A stretch of 9,155 nt of DNA from Candidatus Zixiibacteriota bacterium (lineage in GTDB: Bacteria > Zixibacteria > MSB-5A5 > GN15 > FEB-12), in assembly GCA_030591625.1 (NCBI GenBank), contig JAUVAR010000089.1:1-9155 (forward strand), written 5' to 3'. The translations under genes were made by a program, and so were the position numbers. Positions 1-6,999 of this stretch are shown in pieces. Numbering within the stretch: the first letter of the stretch is position 1; each line of letters opens with the position of its first letter. The notes beneath the pieces were generated by a model. That model was not told the origin of the DNA and did no database searches. It saw nothing but the letters and a program-made list of their open reading frames with translations.

Positions 1-213
1 ATAAACATCATTTACCAGGTTAATGGCCTGGGCCCGTTGGGCATCGAATCTGTGTCCGCGGAATGCGATCTCCCGGGCATGGCCTCGTCCCACCACTTTA
101 GGGAGTCGCTGCAATCCGCCCACATCGGTGATAATGGCGAGCCTGGCTTCAGGAAGGGCGAATATGGTATCAGCCGAGCAGAGGCGGATATCGCAGCAGA
201 GGGCAAGTTCCAT
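1..213 (-). CDS. Crotonase-superfamily enzyme fragment (dienoyl-CoA isomerase-like), truncated at both ends
   Basis: Crotonase enzymes act on CoA thioesters in fatty-acid oxidation. About 71 codons are readable on the minus strand, open to the window edge. They cover the middle of the fold: MELALCCDIRLC (second oxyanion-hole helix region), then LPEARLAI, then DVGGLQRLPKVVGRG, ending in the family pattern LVNDVY. The Glu of MEL and the Glu of LPE lie 20 residues apart, as the two acidic residues do in enoyl-CoA hydratase. An Asp follows the second Glu by 8 residues in TDVGG. From memory, this Glu/Asp spacing and the DVG-LQRLPK string fit delta3,5-delta2,4-dienoyl-CoA isomerase (ECH1-like) better than a plain hydratase. 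The N-terminal half, with the first oxyanion-hole strand and CoA-binding part, is missing. In its place lies ftsK sequence in another frame. An in-frame ATG at 274-276 would give a longer ORF, but those codons are out-of-frame ftsK linker. GC is about 57% over 1-180, far above the rest. Family confidence is high; a working gene is unlikely. Confidence 0.85.
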   Translation of the reverse strand, partial: MELALCCDIRLCSADTIFALPEARLAIITDVGGLQRLPKVVGRGHAREIAFRGHRFDAQRAQAINLVNDVY

Positions 214-913
214 CATTATTTTCAGGATCATACTCATCAGATGCAAAACTTGTGTCGTCGTCAGTATCTGTTTCATCTTTCGCCTTAAGCCAGCCTGTCA
301 GAAAACCCACAATCGGTTTCATAAATGCAAATGAGATTTTCAAACTTGGCAGATTCAAATTACCCGGCAAGGTGAGAGTGATGCGGGTGAAGGCAATTAT
401 CAATGCGAGTCCAATACCAATAAGCATTAAGTATGAGCCGGTTTCTCCAAACAGTTTTAGAGAGCCTGTAGTCAATTGTTCGGCGATCCAGCCTCCCCCC
501 GGCTCCACATCGAGACTAACAGATCTTTTGGCGAGCAGATGGATGTCAAATATCATTGTACCCAATAGTGAGAGTACAAAAATAATTAGAGAATTGAGTC
601 TGATACTGCGTGTCAATTCTGACGAAAACAGATGCAGAGATACAAACAAGAGTCCAATAGGTATAAAGAAACCAAGCCATCCAAAGAAAAAGCTAAGAAA
701 CCAAGAAAGATAACCGCCGGCCAATCCGGCCTGGTTGCGATAATCTATCTCAAATGGGTTCATATCGCCGTCGATCTCTCCGCGCAGACGGGCATCATCG
801 GTCGGTGAGTGAGTCACTAATGAAACAAGTAGCAACAAAGCTACTGCAAATAGTAAGATTCCTATAACTTTCCGGCCTGAGCGGGAAGACTTTTTGGAGC
901 GTTTTCTGGCCAT
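170..913 (-). CDS. ftsK: FtsK/SpoIIIE DNA translocase, N-terminal membrane domain only (truncated)
   Basis: FtsK is the division-septum DNA pump that clears and resolves chromosome termini. The 247-codon ORF starts with a Lys/Arg-rich cytoplasmic tail (residues 1-15). Four hydrophobic segments follow at about 16-34, 66-95, 107-127 and 158-177. Family landmarks are the NQAGLAGGYLSWFLSFFFGW stretch leading into helix 2 and a GGGWIAEQL...LFGETGSYL block before helix 4. After helix 4 comes an acidic linker (about 211-234, KDETDTDDD and DEYDPENND). The frame then meets the junction near 211 and adds about 13 meaningless residues before a TGA. The linker, the RecA-like motor with Walker A/B and the gamma DNA-reading domain are all missing; typical FtsK proteins are 700 residues or more. 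The start at 911-913 is the only Met ahead of helix 1, but no good Shine-Dalgarno sequence precedes it. The gene follows the HU terminator, so it probably has its own promoter, which I cannot place. Confidence 0.85.
   Translation of the reverse strand: MARKRSKKSSRSGRKVIGILLFAVALLLLVSLVTHSPTDDARLRGEIDGDMNPFEIDYRNQAGLAGGYLSWFLSFFFGWLGFFIPIGLLFVSLHLFSSELTRSIRLNSLIIFVLSLLGTMIFDIHLLAKRSVSLDVEPGGGWIAEQLTTGSLKLFGETGSYLMLIGIGLALIIAFTRITLTLPGNLNLPSLKISFAFMKPIVGFLTGWLKAKDETDTDDDTSFASDEYDPENNDGTCPLLRYPPLLG
208..217. other. Chimeric junction between ftsK and a crotonase gene
   Basis: To the right of this point, minus-strand codons encode the acidic linker after the FtsK membrane domain (DEYDPENND). To the left, a frame shifted by one base encodes a crotonase from its conserved MELAL motif onward. 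Crotonase homology begins at the Met or Glu codon (208-213), and the expected preceding glycines are absent. Base composition changes at the same place, from about 57% GC (1-180) to about 38% (241-360). No inverted repeat, target duplication or integrase-type site is visible here. I read it as an assembly misjoin or a non-homologous recombination breakpoint. Confidence 0.75.
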
Positions 914-957
914 ATTATCTTATTGAGAGCCTTTTTGTAAATCCATTAAGATCGAAT

Positions 958-990
958 AAAAAAAGGAAGGCAGAGAATCCCCTACCTTCC
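958..990 (-). terminator. Rho-independent terminator after the HU gene
   Basis: On the minus strand the sequence GGAAGGTAG (982-990) pairs with CTGCCTTCC (965-973). This gives a nine-base-pair stem with one G-T pair and an eight-base loop, directly followed by seven T residues (958-964). It begins about 20 bases after the HU stop codon, which is the classic position. It separates HU from ftsK; the remaining gap to the ftsK start (914-957) holds no other clear element. Confidence 0.85.
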
Positions 991-1010
991 CAAATCGGAT
1001 CAGAGGAAAA

Positions 1011-1286
1011 CTACTTGCGTACTTTTTCCTTGAGGTTTTTACCAGCTTTGAATACTGGGACAGTTGTTGCTGGAATGCTGATTGTAGCACCAGTCTGTGG
1101 ATTACGACCCTGGCGAGCTTTACGAGCTGATACAGAAAATGTACCAAAGCCAGAGAATGATACTTTGTTTCCATCAGAAAGCTGAGTACCGACTCCATCC
1201 ATAAATGCCTGAAGAGCGTCTCCAGCTTGACGTTTGGAAATTCCTGATTTCTCTGCCATCATTACAACCATGTCATCTTTAGTCAT
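1011..1286 (-). CDS. HU-family histone-like DNA-binding protein
   Basis: A 91-residue nucleoid protein of normal HU/IHF length that would bind and bend DNA as a dimer. The helical dimerisation half runs from MTKDDMVVMMAEKSGISK to about residue 40. The conserved GFGTF turn is at 46-50. The beta-arm carries RNPQTG at 61-66, whose proline intercalates into DNA in this family, and the end is basic (KNLKEKVRK). The frame stays open upstream and could start at 1355 (114 residues). I chose the ATG at 1284-1286 because AAGGA lies seven bases before it and the resulting N-terminus matches HU, whereas the extra 23 residues match nothing in the family. It is a single-gene unit: 136 bases separate it from lptD, and a strong terminator follows. 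HU versus an IHF subunit cannot be settled by eye; HU is favoured. Confidence 0.95.
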   Translation of the reverse strand: MTKDDMVVMMAEKSGISKRQAGDALQAFMDGVGTQLSDGNKVSFSGFGTFSVSARKARQGRNPQTGATISIPATTVPVFKAGKNLKEKVRK

Positions 1287-1333
1287 ATCATGTTCCTTCA
1301 TACTTGAGGTTAGTGTTTTTATCTTCTGAAAGT

Positions 1334-1362
1334 GAAAAACGTGTTTTTTAGACAAGTGTCAA
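1334..1362 (-). promoter_or_regulatory. Possible promoter for the HU gene (weak)
   Basis: A perfect TTGACA -35 hexamer on the minus strand (1357-1362) lies between the lptD hairpins and the HU start. Seventeen bases further, at the expected -10 position, is only TTTTTC, a poor match to TATAAT. The location is right and an HU promoter is expected after the hairpins, but the -10 is unconvincing. Promoter rules for this lineage may differ from those of E. coli. Confidence 0.3.
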
Positions 1363-1386
1363 CTAAAAATAAGACAATAAATTGGC

Positions 1387-1408
1387 AAAAAGCCTTTAAT
1401 ATCAGGCT
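1387..1408 (-). terminator. Probable terminator at the end of the lptD operon
   Basis: On the minus strand AGCCT (1404-1408) and AGGCT (1391-1395) form a five-base-pair stem with an eight-base loop, GATATTAA. Its last T and the following TTTT make a run of five T residues. The stem is short, but it lies just 14 bases past the lptD stop and ahead of the HU promoter region. It may be leaky, letting some transcription into HU. Confidence 0.5.
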
Positions 1409-1411
1409 GTT

Positions 1412-1429
1412 TCGCTATTTGATTAGCGA
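1412..1429 (-). repeat. Small inverted repeat spanning the lptD stop codon
   Basis: TCGCTA (1412-1417) and TAGCGA (1424-1429) are perfect six-base inverted repeats around a six-base loop. The lptD TAA stop (1423-1425) lies across the loop and one arm. No T run follows directly. Together with the next hairpin four bases away it makes a tandem pair at the operon end, which could protect the mRNA 3' end or assist termination. Confidence 0.4.
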
Positions 1430-4400
1430 TAATCAGACAGCATCGATGAGCCAAACTGGTTGGCTGACTGGTCTATCTTTATCTGCGGCATAGCGTTAAC
1501 GAACAATTTGAAGCCCCAGCCATGATTTGAGCCAATCGGAACCCAGAATAAATTGCCCGTCCAACAATGTAATTTTCTAACTAAATTTATTTGGTTATTT
1601 ATAGTCATACCAGATGTTATATCATAATATTGAGAATATGAGACAGCCATATTAGTGGTCAGATTAAACCTCAGAGAAAGCCGTATAAAACTCCTCTTGA
1701 ATTTATTCACACCTCTTCCACTCGATGAGTGACTATAATTCATGCTAAGCGACCAGCCTTTGCTAGCTCCACCTCGCATACTTGCCGTTGGTGGATTGGG
1801 GCTTCCCTGTAAAACAGATGAAGTATCGGTAGCTCCAGGCATTGAATTCGAAATAACATCATCAAAATAGAATCTAGACCCGGCCAGAGTTAGAGATGCA
1901 TTCAAATTGAAATTAAGTAGATAGGGTGACCAGAAATTAAGATGTTCCGTACCAGGCAAATAGAAGGAATGTGTCATCGACCCATAAAATTTAATTTTGG
2001 GCAACAGGGTAGAATTTATGGAAGTCGTCATATTGGAGAGCGGTCTCACATCGGATTCCAGATTGTAATTAAAGCCTGTATTGATTGACAATAAGTTCAG
2101 TTTCTTATCTTTTTCACCCGATTTGATTTTTGCCTGATAGAGTTGTCTTAATGAAAATGAAATTGTCTGACTCTTTTGGGTGTTTCCTGCTGATCCTCCA
2201 ACAAATGTTCGAACTTCAGGATGAACATCTATCTCCGGTGCAAATCTATATGAGATTGATGGTGACAAAGTTTGTCTGAATCCTATCAAGCCAAATAAAT
2301 TAGGATTTACGGTACCATAGATATTTGTTCTCAGACTAACAGAAGTGCTATATTCGTATGCTCTGTAGTTACCAGGTTTAATTTCGGCATCTACGGATTG
2401 ATCAGTTTGATAAACTCGATACCATTCTTCTCTATATCTGACACTTGGATTAATAGTAATATAAGTAAAAAGTTTGAGCGGGAATGAGGCTGTCATCGCA
2501 TGATTCGCTCGTCCATAATGTTTTCGTGTTTTGGTCGAATCGACAGTTGAAACGATTGTAGTGTCAGTTAAACCGGATATTGGATCAAGTATTGTAATAG
2601 TTGTATCAAAAGTTGTAGTTGTTATGATCGATCTCGTAGAACTATTGATATAATTAGGACGATAGGTAATAATCAAAGCATTATACCAGTGTGCTCCACC
2701 TGCTCCACGCCCGCTTCCAAATGGCCTCACCGATGGTAGAGAAATTGAAAACGATGGTAGTTGGTCGGTACGTTTTTTGGTATCAAGGTTTTCATCATGA
2801 ACGAATTTACCAGATATGGAGTATGACTTACCAAAACGTTTGGTGAAATTAACCTGAGATCTGATCGTCCTATTGAGTCGCTGTGTCAGATCAGACGAAA
2901 AGTCTCCGTAATATGATGCATCCGATACAATTTGCCCCGACGCATTAACTTTAAAATCAGGCGAGAATGTATGATTGTGCGAAGCTTTCAAGTTCCATCG
3001 CTTACCTCTGGTCTCAATAGAATTGATTTGGCTGTATGAAACATCTTTTGCGTAAGAACCACTTATCGAACCATTAAACACATACCGCTTATTGTAGGTA
3101 ACCTTGCTATAGAAGTTAATTCGACTACCGCGCTCAAAGTAATCAATAGCTCCCTGCCAATCCCAATATTCTGATGCAGCCCAATAATACCCGACATTCC
3201 GCAAATAGCGATCACCCTGCTCAATGCTTCCGAAAGTAAACGGCAGAAACCCGGAGTGACGTCCTTTTTTTAATGGAAAAACATAATACGGCAACGCAAA
3301 AAGAGGAATACGCCCGATGTTAAAGACAACCGGCTTGGCAATCAACTTTTCACCTTCAATTAGTTTTAAATTATTCGATTGAAAATGGAAATGTGGTTCG
3401 GCCGCATTGCATGTCGTGTATTTGCCATCTTCCAAATAGAATATATCCTTTTGCTCACGATGTAATGTACTACCGTAAAAGAATCCCGTTTGGTATTTCG
3501 ATTTGGATGTTTCGATTCTTCCTTTTTTGGTATCCAGAGAATATTCAAGATAGTCACCATAGAGGATATCATTTCCATCCTTGAGCCTGACCGGAATAAT
3601 ATTTGGTTGGAGGTTTCCCGTCATTGTTGAATCTACGGTTGAAGTGTCTGATTGAAGATCAGCAGAATATGCATGGACTACTTTTGAATGCGTATCGATA
3701 TTAACTAAGTGAGCTTCCAGGGCAACTTCTGACGATGTAACTTTTGCTTGGCTGGTTAAGGTTATCAACGAATCAATAAAGTCATAAACAATAACATCAG
3801 ATTGGTAATCAATGGTGTCGATCATTGTATCAATTCGTGAGTGGTAACTTATTTCATATCTACTGCTGTCTGCGATAGTGTCCATAAGTGCCATTGAACT
3901 GTCTTCGGTGCTGTTCGTATCGGGGATTGAATCGATGATAGTGAATTTCATATCAAGGAACTGGCCCATCGCACCACCGATTATTGTAGCCCTTTGCAGT
4001 GATTCATCAACAACATCAAAACTTATGCTGTCACCGGAGACTTCATTCTCTCTCGATTCCTGAAGACCATAATCTGATGGGTAATACCATGAATACGCCT
4101 GCCCCCAACAGCTAATTTCGTTTAATACTCCATCTTTAAAACTAAATACGATTCTATTTCCACGAAGTATCGAGCGATCAAAGGATAGTCCCAACGTGTC
4201 AAGAGGTTCGGTAAATTGACCGTTCGCAGAATCTACAACATCAATACTAACAAGATTGTTATCCTTCGTAGTGATTGAAATAAATTGACCGGTGAGCTCT
4301 GACCGGGCACGAATTGCAACAGGTTCATCAAAGAGGTCAAGGATATTTGTTTCGGTGTACATAATTGCACAACCGGAATGTGTTGTTATTTCCTCCGAGT

Positions 4401-4944
4401 TGATTTTTACGTCTCCACTTGCTTCGGCACGAGGGATTCCGCCTTCGAAATATATTTCGTCGGAGATAATTTCTATCATATTGGCACTATCAGGATAACG
4501 CAGATAGAGGGTGGGGCGATTATTCATGTAGAGGTAGTCCGTACCCTGATCCATTAATGCATAAGTACCAACAGCCATAATCGAATCACTAATTGAATAG
4601 AGCTCAACATACTCACCCATAGCAATTGAACTTTCCTGCACCAGATCATAAAAAAGTGAGTCAGCAACAAGATGATATTCTTCATCATCAATAATAACCG
4701 AACCATTAAGCCGAACAGACAGATCTTTAATCCATACCGCCGAGTCACAGTATATCATTCCAGTTTCAGTTCTAAAAACAACCGAACCATTGACATACCA
4801 AGTTTGTCTGCCTTGAGATGGCACGACCTCGATATTGTCAGCGTAATCAAGTGCGATCGCACCGAATGAACCTGCCTGAGTTCCTGAACTACTCAAGAAG
4901 AGAACTATTAAAAAGAGAATGAAACGGCGAAATACTTTAGCCAT
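1423..4944 (-). CDS. lptD: LPS-assembly outer membrane protein LptD
   Basis: LptD is the outer-membrane barrel that inserts lipopolysaccharide into the outer leaflet. The protein has 1173 residues, much longer than E. coli LptD (784). A signal peptide (MAKVFRRFILFLIVLFL, cut near residue 24) is followed by a long periplasmic part (about 25-540) with OstA/LptA-like beta segments. These include VNGSVVFRTETGMIYCDSA at about 51-69 and ASGDVKINSEEITTHSG at about 175-191. An Asp/Ser/Thr-rich stretch lies at about 335-440. The diagnostic LptD block follows: TTCN at 510-513, PLFALPYYVFPL at 547-558 and GRHSGFLPF at 561-569, leading into an aromatic-rich barrel to the end. I chose the ATG at 4942-4944, not the longer frame from 5082, because it gives a clean signal peptide and overlaps the alaX stop by eight bases. 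The mature protein has only five cysteines (66, 192, 279, 512, 1127). E. coli's adjacent barrel Cys pair is absent, so its disulfide scheme cannot apply. Strict versus divergent LptD-like function is unresolved, but family membership is firm. Confidence 0.93.
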   Translation of the reverse strand: MAKVFRRFILFLIVLFLSSSGTQAGSFGAIALDYADNIEVVPSQGRQTWYVNGSVVFRTETGMIYCDSAVWIKDLSVRLNGSVIIDDEEYHLVADSLFYDLVQESSIAMGEYVELYSISDSIMAVGTYALMDQGTDYLYMNNRPTLYLRYPDSANMIEIISDEIYFEGGIPRAEASGDVKINSEEITTHSGCAIMYTETNILDLFDEPVAIRARSELTGQFISITTKDNNLVSIDVVDSANGQFTEPLDTLGLSFDRSILRGNRIVFSFKDGVLNEISCWGQAYSWYYPSDYGLQESRENEVSGDSISFDVVDESLQRATIIGGAMGQFLDMKFTIIDSIPDTNSTEDSSMALMDTIADSSRYEISYHSRIDTMIDTIDYQSDVIVYDFIDSLITLTSQAKVTSSEVALEAHLVNIDTHSKVVHAYSADLQSDTSTVDSTMTGNLQPNIIPVRLKDGNDILYGDYLEYSLDTKKGRIETSKSKYQTGFFYGSTLHREQKDIFYLEDGKYTTCNAAEPHFHFQSNNLKLIEGEKLIAKPVVFNIGRIPLFALPYYVFPLKKGRHSGFLPFTFGSIEQGDRYLRNVGYYWAASEYWDWQGAIDYFERGSRINFYSKVTYNKRYVFNGSISGSYAKDVSYSQINSIETRGKRWNLKASHNHTFSPDFKVNASGQIVSDASYYGDFSSDLTQRLNRTIRSQVNFTKRFGKSYSISGKFVHDENLDTKKRTDQLPSFSISLPSVRPFGSGRGAGGAHWYNALIITYRPNYINSSTRSIITTTTFDTTITILDPISGLTDTTIVSTVDSTKTRKHYGRANHAMTASFPLKLFTYITINPSVRYREEWYRVYQTDQSVDAEIKPGNYRAYEYSTSVSLRTNIYGTVNPNLFGLIGFRQTLSPSISYRFAPEIDVHPEVRTFVGGSAGNTQKSQTISFSLRQLYQAKIKSGEKDKKLNLLSINTGFNYNLESDVRPLSNMTTSINSTLLPKIKFYGSMTHSFYLPGTEHLNFWSPYLLNFNLNASLTLAGSRFYFDDVISNSMPGATDTSSVLQGSPNPPTASMRGGASKGWSLSMNYSHSSSGRGVNKFKRSFIRLSLRFNLTTNMAVSYSQYYDITSGMTINNQINLVRKLHCWTGNLFWVPIGSNHGWGFKLFVNAMPQIKIDQSANQFGSSMLSDYR

Positions 4945-6127
4945 TGGGGAGGCTGTCCAATAGTATAGTTTTTGCTTTGTCAAAAATCTCCGGTGAGACA
5001 TTACCGATCTGTGCAATCTTGTCTGATCCCCCACCACGCATTCCAGTTTGCTCAACAATCGATGCAACGATCTGTTTGGCACTTACATTTTTAAGAGATG
5101 ATGCAATAATCAACCTTGACTCAATTAAGACCATGGCAACACCAGAAATCTTTTCGGCCACAGAAGATGCTAAGTTATTCGCAACCGACGGGTCAATATC
5201 TTCAATCTGTTCCGATACAATTGAGATGCCTGATTTTCCAACTACCAATTTTGCAATTTCTTCGATCTTTAATGGTAATAATTGACGTTGCAAGGCAGTT
5301 ATCTGGCGACGCATATCTTTTTGCAGATTATCAAGCTTGCTGATTTTTTCTGGCAGATCAACCACCGCACAGGTCATATCGCGAGCCATTTGTTCGGTTA
5401 CCTTAAATCGTTGGTTATAGTCTTTTAATAATTGCGAACCTGACAAAAACTTAACAAGGGTGTTCCCTCTTAGTTTCTCTGTTCCAATGATTTTAACAAA
5501 GCCAACCGATGAACTGTTATCGCAATGTGTGCCACCACAGGCAGACTGTTCAATATCACCAATTTTAATTATGCGAAGTTCTCCCTCCCGTGAGGGTGGT
5601 TTGCGAAGATTGACTCCAGCTTCTTTGAGTTTGGATGAATGCACGAAAAGCACTTCAATCTTAATCGCATCGCGTATCAACTTATTAACTTCATCCTCGA
5701 CCTTCTTCAAAGTGTCATCAGAAACAGGGGACTTTTTAATTTCTACAGCTCCGTACTCTTCACCAAGATGCACCGAAACAGTCAGGCCGTCAATTAGTCG
5801 ATCAAAAACCGAGCTTAACAAATGCTGAGCTGTGTGCATCTGCCGGTTCATCATACGACGATCAGAATCTATAACACAATGAACTTTGTCACCTTCTGAT
5901 CCGAACGGTTTGGGGCCAAGATGCTTAACTTTACTGCCATCTTCAATTACATCTGTAACTGTCAGTTCAGAAATATAACCAGTATCATGTGACTGTCCCC
6001 CCGAGGTCGGATAGAACGCACTCTTGTCAAGTGTTACAAAATATTGGTCATCCACCTGTCCCGAACTTGTTATTGTAGCTTCAAACTCAAGACAGGATGC
6101 ATCTTTAAAGTATATTCGTTCGGTCAT
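4937..6127 (-). CDS. alaX: Alanyl-tRNA editing protein, long type (AlaX-L)
   Basis: AlaX proteins are free-standing cytosolic copies of the alanyl-tRNA synthetase editing domain; they hydrolyse Ser-tRNA(Ala) and so prevent Ser-for-Ala errors. In this 396-residue protein the YPTSGGQ motif lies at 39-45. The zinc-binding set is HTAQH (His98, His102) plus CGGTH (Cys197, His201), all intact. A coiled-coil-like helix (about 255-295) leads to a C-terminal DHHA1 domain ending in GMRGGGSDKIAQIG at 362-375. There is no aminoacylation domain, which rules out an AlaRS, and the length fits the AlaX-L class. Its ATG overlaps the stop of the upstream membrane-protein gene as ATGA, and its own stop overlaps the lptD start by eight bases, so translation is probably coupled on both sides. 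No clear Shine-Dalgarno precedes it, in keeping with coupling. A link to envelope biogenesis is not evident from the sequence. Confidence 0.95.
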   Translation of the reverse strand: MTERIYFKDASCLEFEATITSSGQVDDQYFVTLDKSAFYPTSGGQSHDTGYISELTVTDVIEDGSKVKHLGPKPFGSEGDKVHCVIDSDRRMMNRQMHTAQHLLSSVFDRLIDGLTVSVHLGEEYGAVEIKKSPVSDDTLKKVEDEVNKLIRDAIKIEVLFVHSSKLKEAGVNLRKPPSREGELRIIKIGDIEQSACGGTHCDNSSSVGFVKIIGTEKLRGNTLVKFLSGSQLLKDYNQRFKVTEQMARDMTCAVVDLPEKISKLDNLQKDMRRQITALQRQLLPLKIEEIAKLVVGKSGISIVSEQIEDIDPSVANNLASSVAEKISGVAMVLIESRLIIASSLKNVSAKQIVASIVEQTGMRGGGSDKIAQIGNVSPEIFDKAKTILLDSLPNG

Positions 6128-6999
6128 TGCTTTTCTATTTCAACTCCATCTTTTCGTGTCATAACACTTATACTGGCAATTGCGCCGAGTGACTGTACGG
6201 TACGTCCAAAGGAACAACTTTGGAAGAGCATAAATTCGATCACGACTCCAAAAGTTGAGCCACTTGATTGAGTGACAGAAAGTGCCAACCATTCAATCAA
6301 CAACCAAAACAGAATAAATGGCAAGAACCATACATAGTAAACCGACAATAGTTTTACAAAATTAGCCTTGAAGATATCCAATGATTGTCGAAACCTGACA
6401 CCGGTTGATGTTTCCGGGTCTGCTACCGCCCTATATCTCATGATATCAGAGAATATTGATCCGGGGATCAAAAAGAAATACATAAGCGCACCGCGTATCA
6501 TCTCAGAAGCCAGAGACCATTGACCAAACTGACGGAATGGTCCATCTGGAACAAATATACCAGCAATTAGTGCAATAATAAAAAGCACTGCGTAAATAAC
6601 ACCCATGAGCATAGTAATGCGAATATTCTCAGCAAAATGTTTGGCCGAGTCACTGAAAAATTGAGGTGCGCTGAATATCAGCTTATTTGCAAAGCCTGAG
6701 TATATCCCCCCGGCTACAAACTGACGGAAAGCAATTGCAACCACTGTCATGATTAAAATCGAAATAAGCAAAATTGAGAATACATTCTGACGGGCCATGA
6801 TTAGTTCACTGACAACATTCATCGACCATTCACTCATTAGAATTGTTGCAAATTTTGATTGTTCCAGTTGATTGCTTGAGATAATTAATAATGGCAGTAC
6901 AACTATTGCCGCGAGTATTAGCTTAGTAGCGTAAATAAAGTAAACGAGAGTAAGGTTGCGTCTTAGCAACCACAAACCGGTTTTAATCGCAATGCCCAT
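6124..6999 (-). CDS. Multi-pass integral membrane protein of unknown function
   Basis: I do not recognise a characterised function. The 291-residue protein has hydrophobic segments at about 19-40, 73-91, 129-150, 169-187 and 217-242, and a further hydrophobic stretch at about 250-280. That suggests five or six inner-membrane helices. It has no signal peptide and no enzyme motif. A loop with FSDIMRYRAVAD (183-194), followed by a short amphipathic stretch, and a C-terminal FQSCSFGRTVQSLG resemble a layout I associate with unannotated membrane proteins of other diderm bacteria; that resemblance is an impression, not a match. I chose the ATG at 6997-6999, which overlaps the peptidase stop as TAATG and has GGGGG five bases upstream. 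A GTG at 7009-7011 would add four residues. The stop overlaps the alaX start by four bases. Its fixed place between a secreted peptidase and AlaX suggests co-expression but gives no role. Confidence 0.85.
   Translation of the reverse strand: MGIAIKTGLWLLRRNLTLVYFIYATKLILAAIVVLPLLIISSNQLEQSKFATILMSEWSMNVVSELIMARQNVFSILLISILIMTVVAIAFRQFVAGGIYSGFANKLIFSAPQFFSDSAKHFAENIRITMLMGVIYAVLFIIALIAGIFVPDGPFRQFGQWSLASEMIRGALMYFFLIPGSIFSDIMRYRAVADPETSTGVRFRQSLDIFKANFVKLLSVYYVWFLPFILFWLLIEWLALSVTQSSGSTFGVVIEFMLFQSCSFGRTVQSLGAIASISVMTRKDGVEIEKQ

Noticed and set aside
12..206. 64-codon minus-strand ORF and the plus-strand ORFs at 23-334 and 37-288
   Set aside because: They are shadows of the crotonase fragment and the ftsK linker; the crotonase frame has clear conserved motifs.
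252..713. 153-codon plus-strand ORF antisense to ftsK
   Set aside because: It is the mirror of the FtsK membrane domain, with no start signal or recognisable domain.
914..945. TTTACA and GATAAT hexamers 16 bases apart just ahead of ftsK
   Set aside because: The GATAAT abuts the ATG, so transcription would start inside the gene, and no later Met precedes the first membrane helix; likely chance in AT-rich DNA.
920..1198. 92-codon minus-strand ORF overlapping the HU gene
   Set aside because: It lies in another frame over HU and the terminator; its peptide has no family character, while the HU frame is unmistakable.
1287..1355. Longer HU start at 1355
   Set aside because: The added 23 residues have no HU homology, and the internal ATG has a well-placed AAGGA.
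4945..5082. Longer lptD start at 5082
   Set aside because: The extra 46 residues lie inside the alaX DHHA1 coding region and would bury the signal peptide; the ATG at 4942-4944 fits much better.
5460..5828. 122-codon plus-strand ORF antisense to alaX, and similar ones at 4944-5285 and 8295-8540
   Set aside because: They are antisense shadows of strongly conserved genes and have no domain character.
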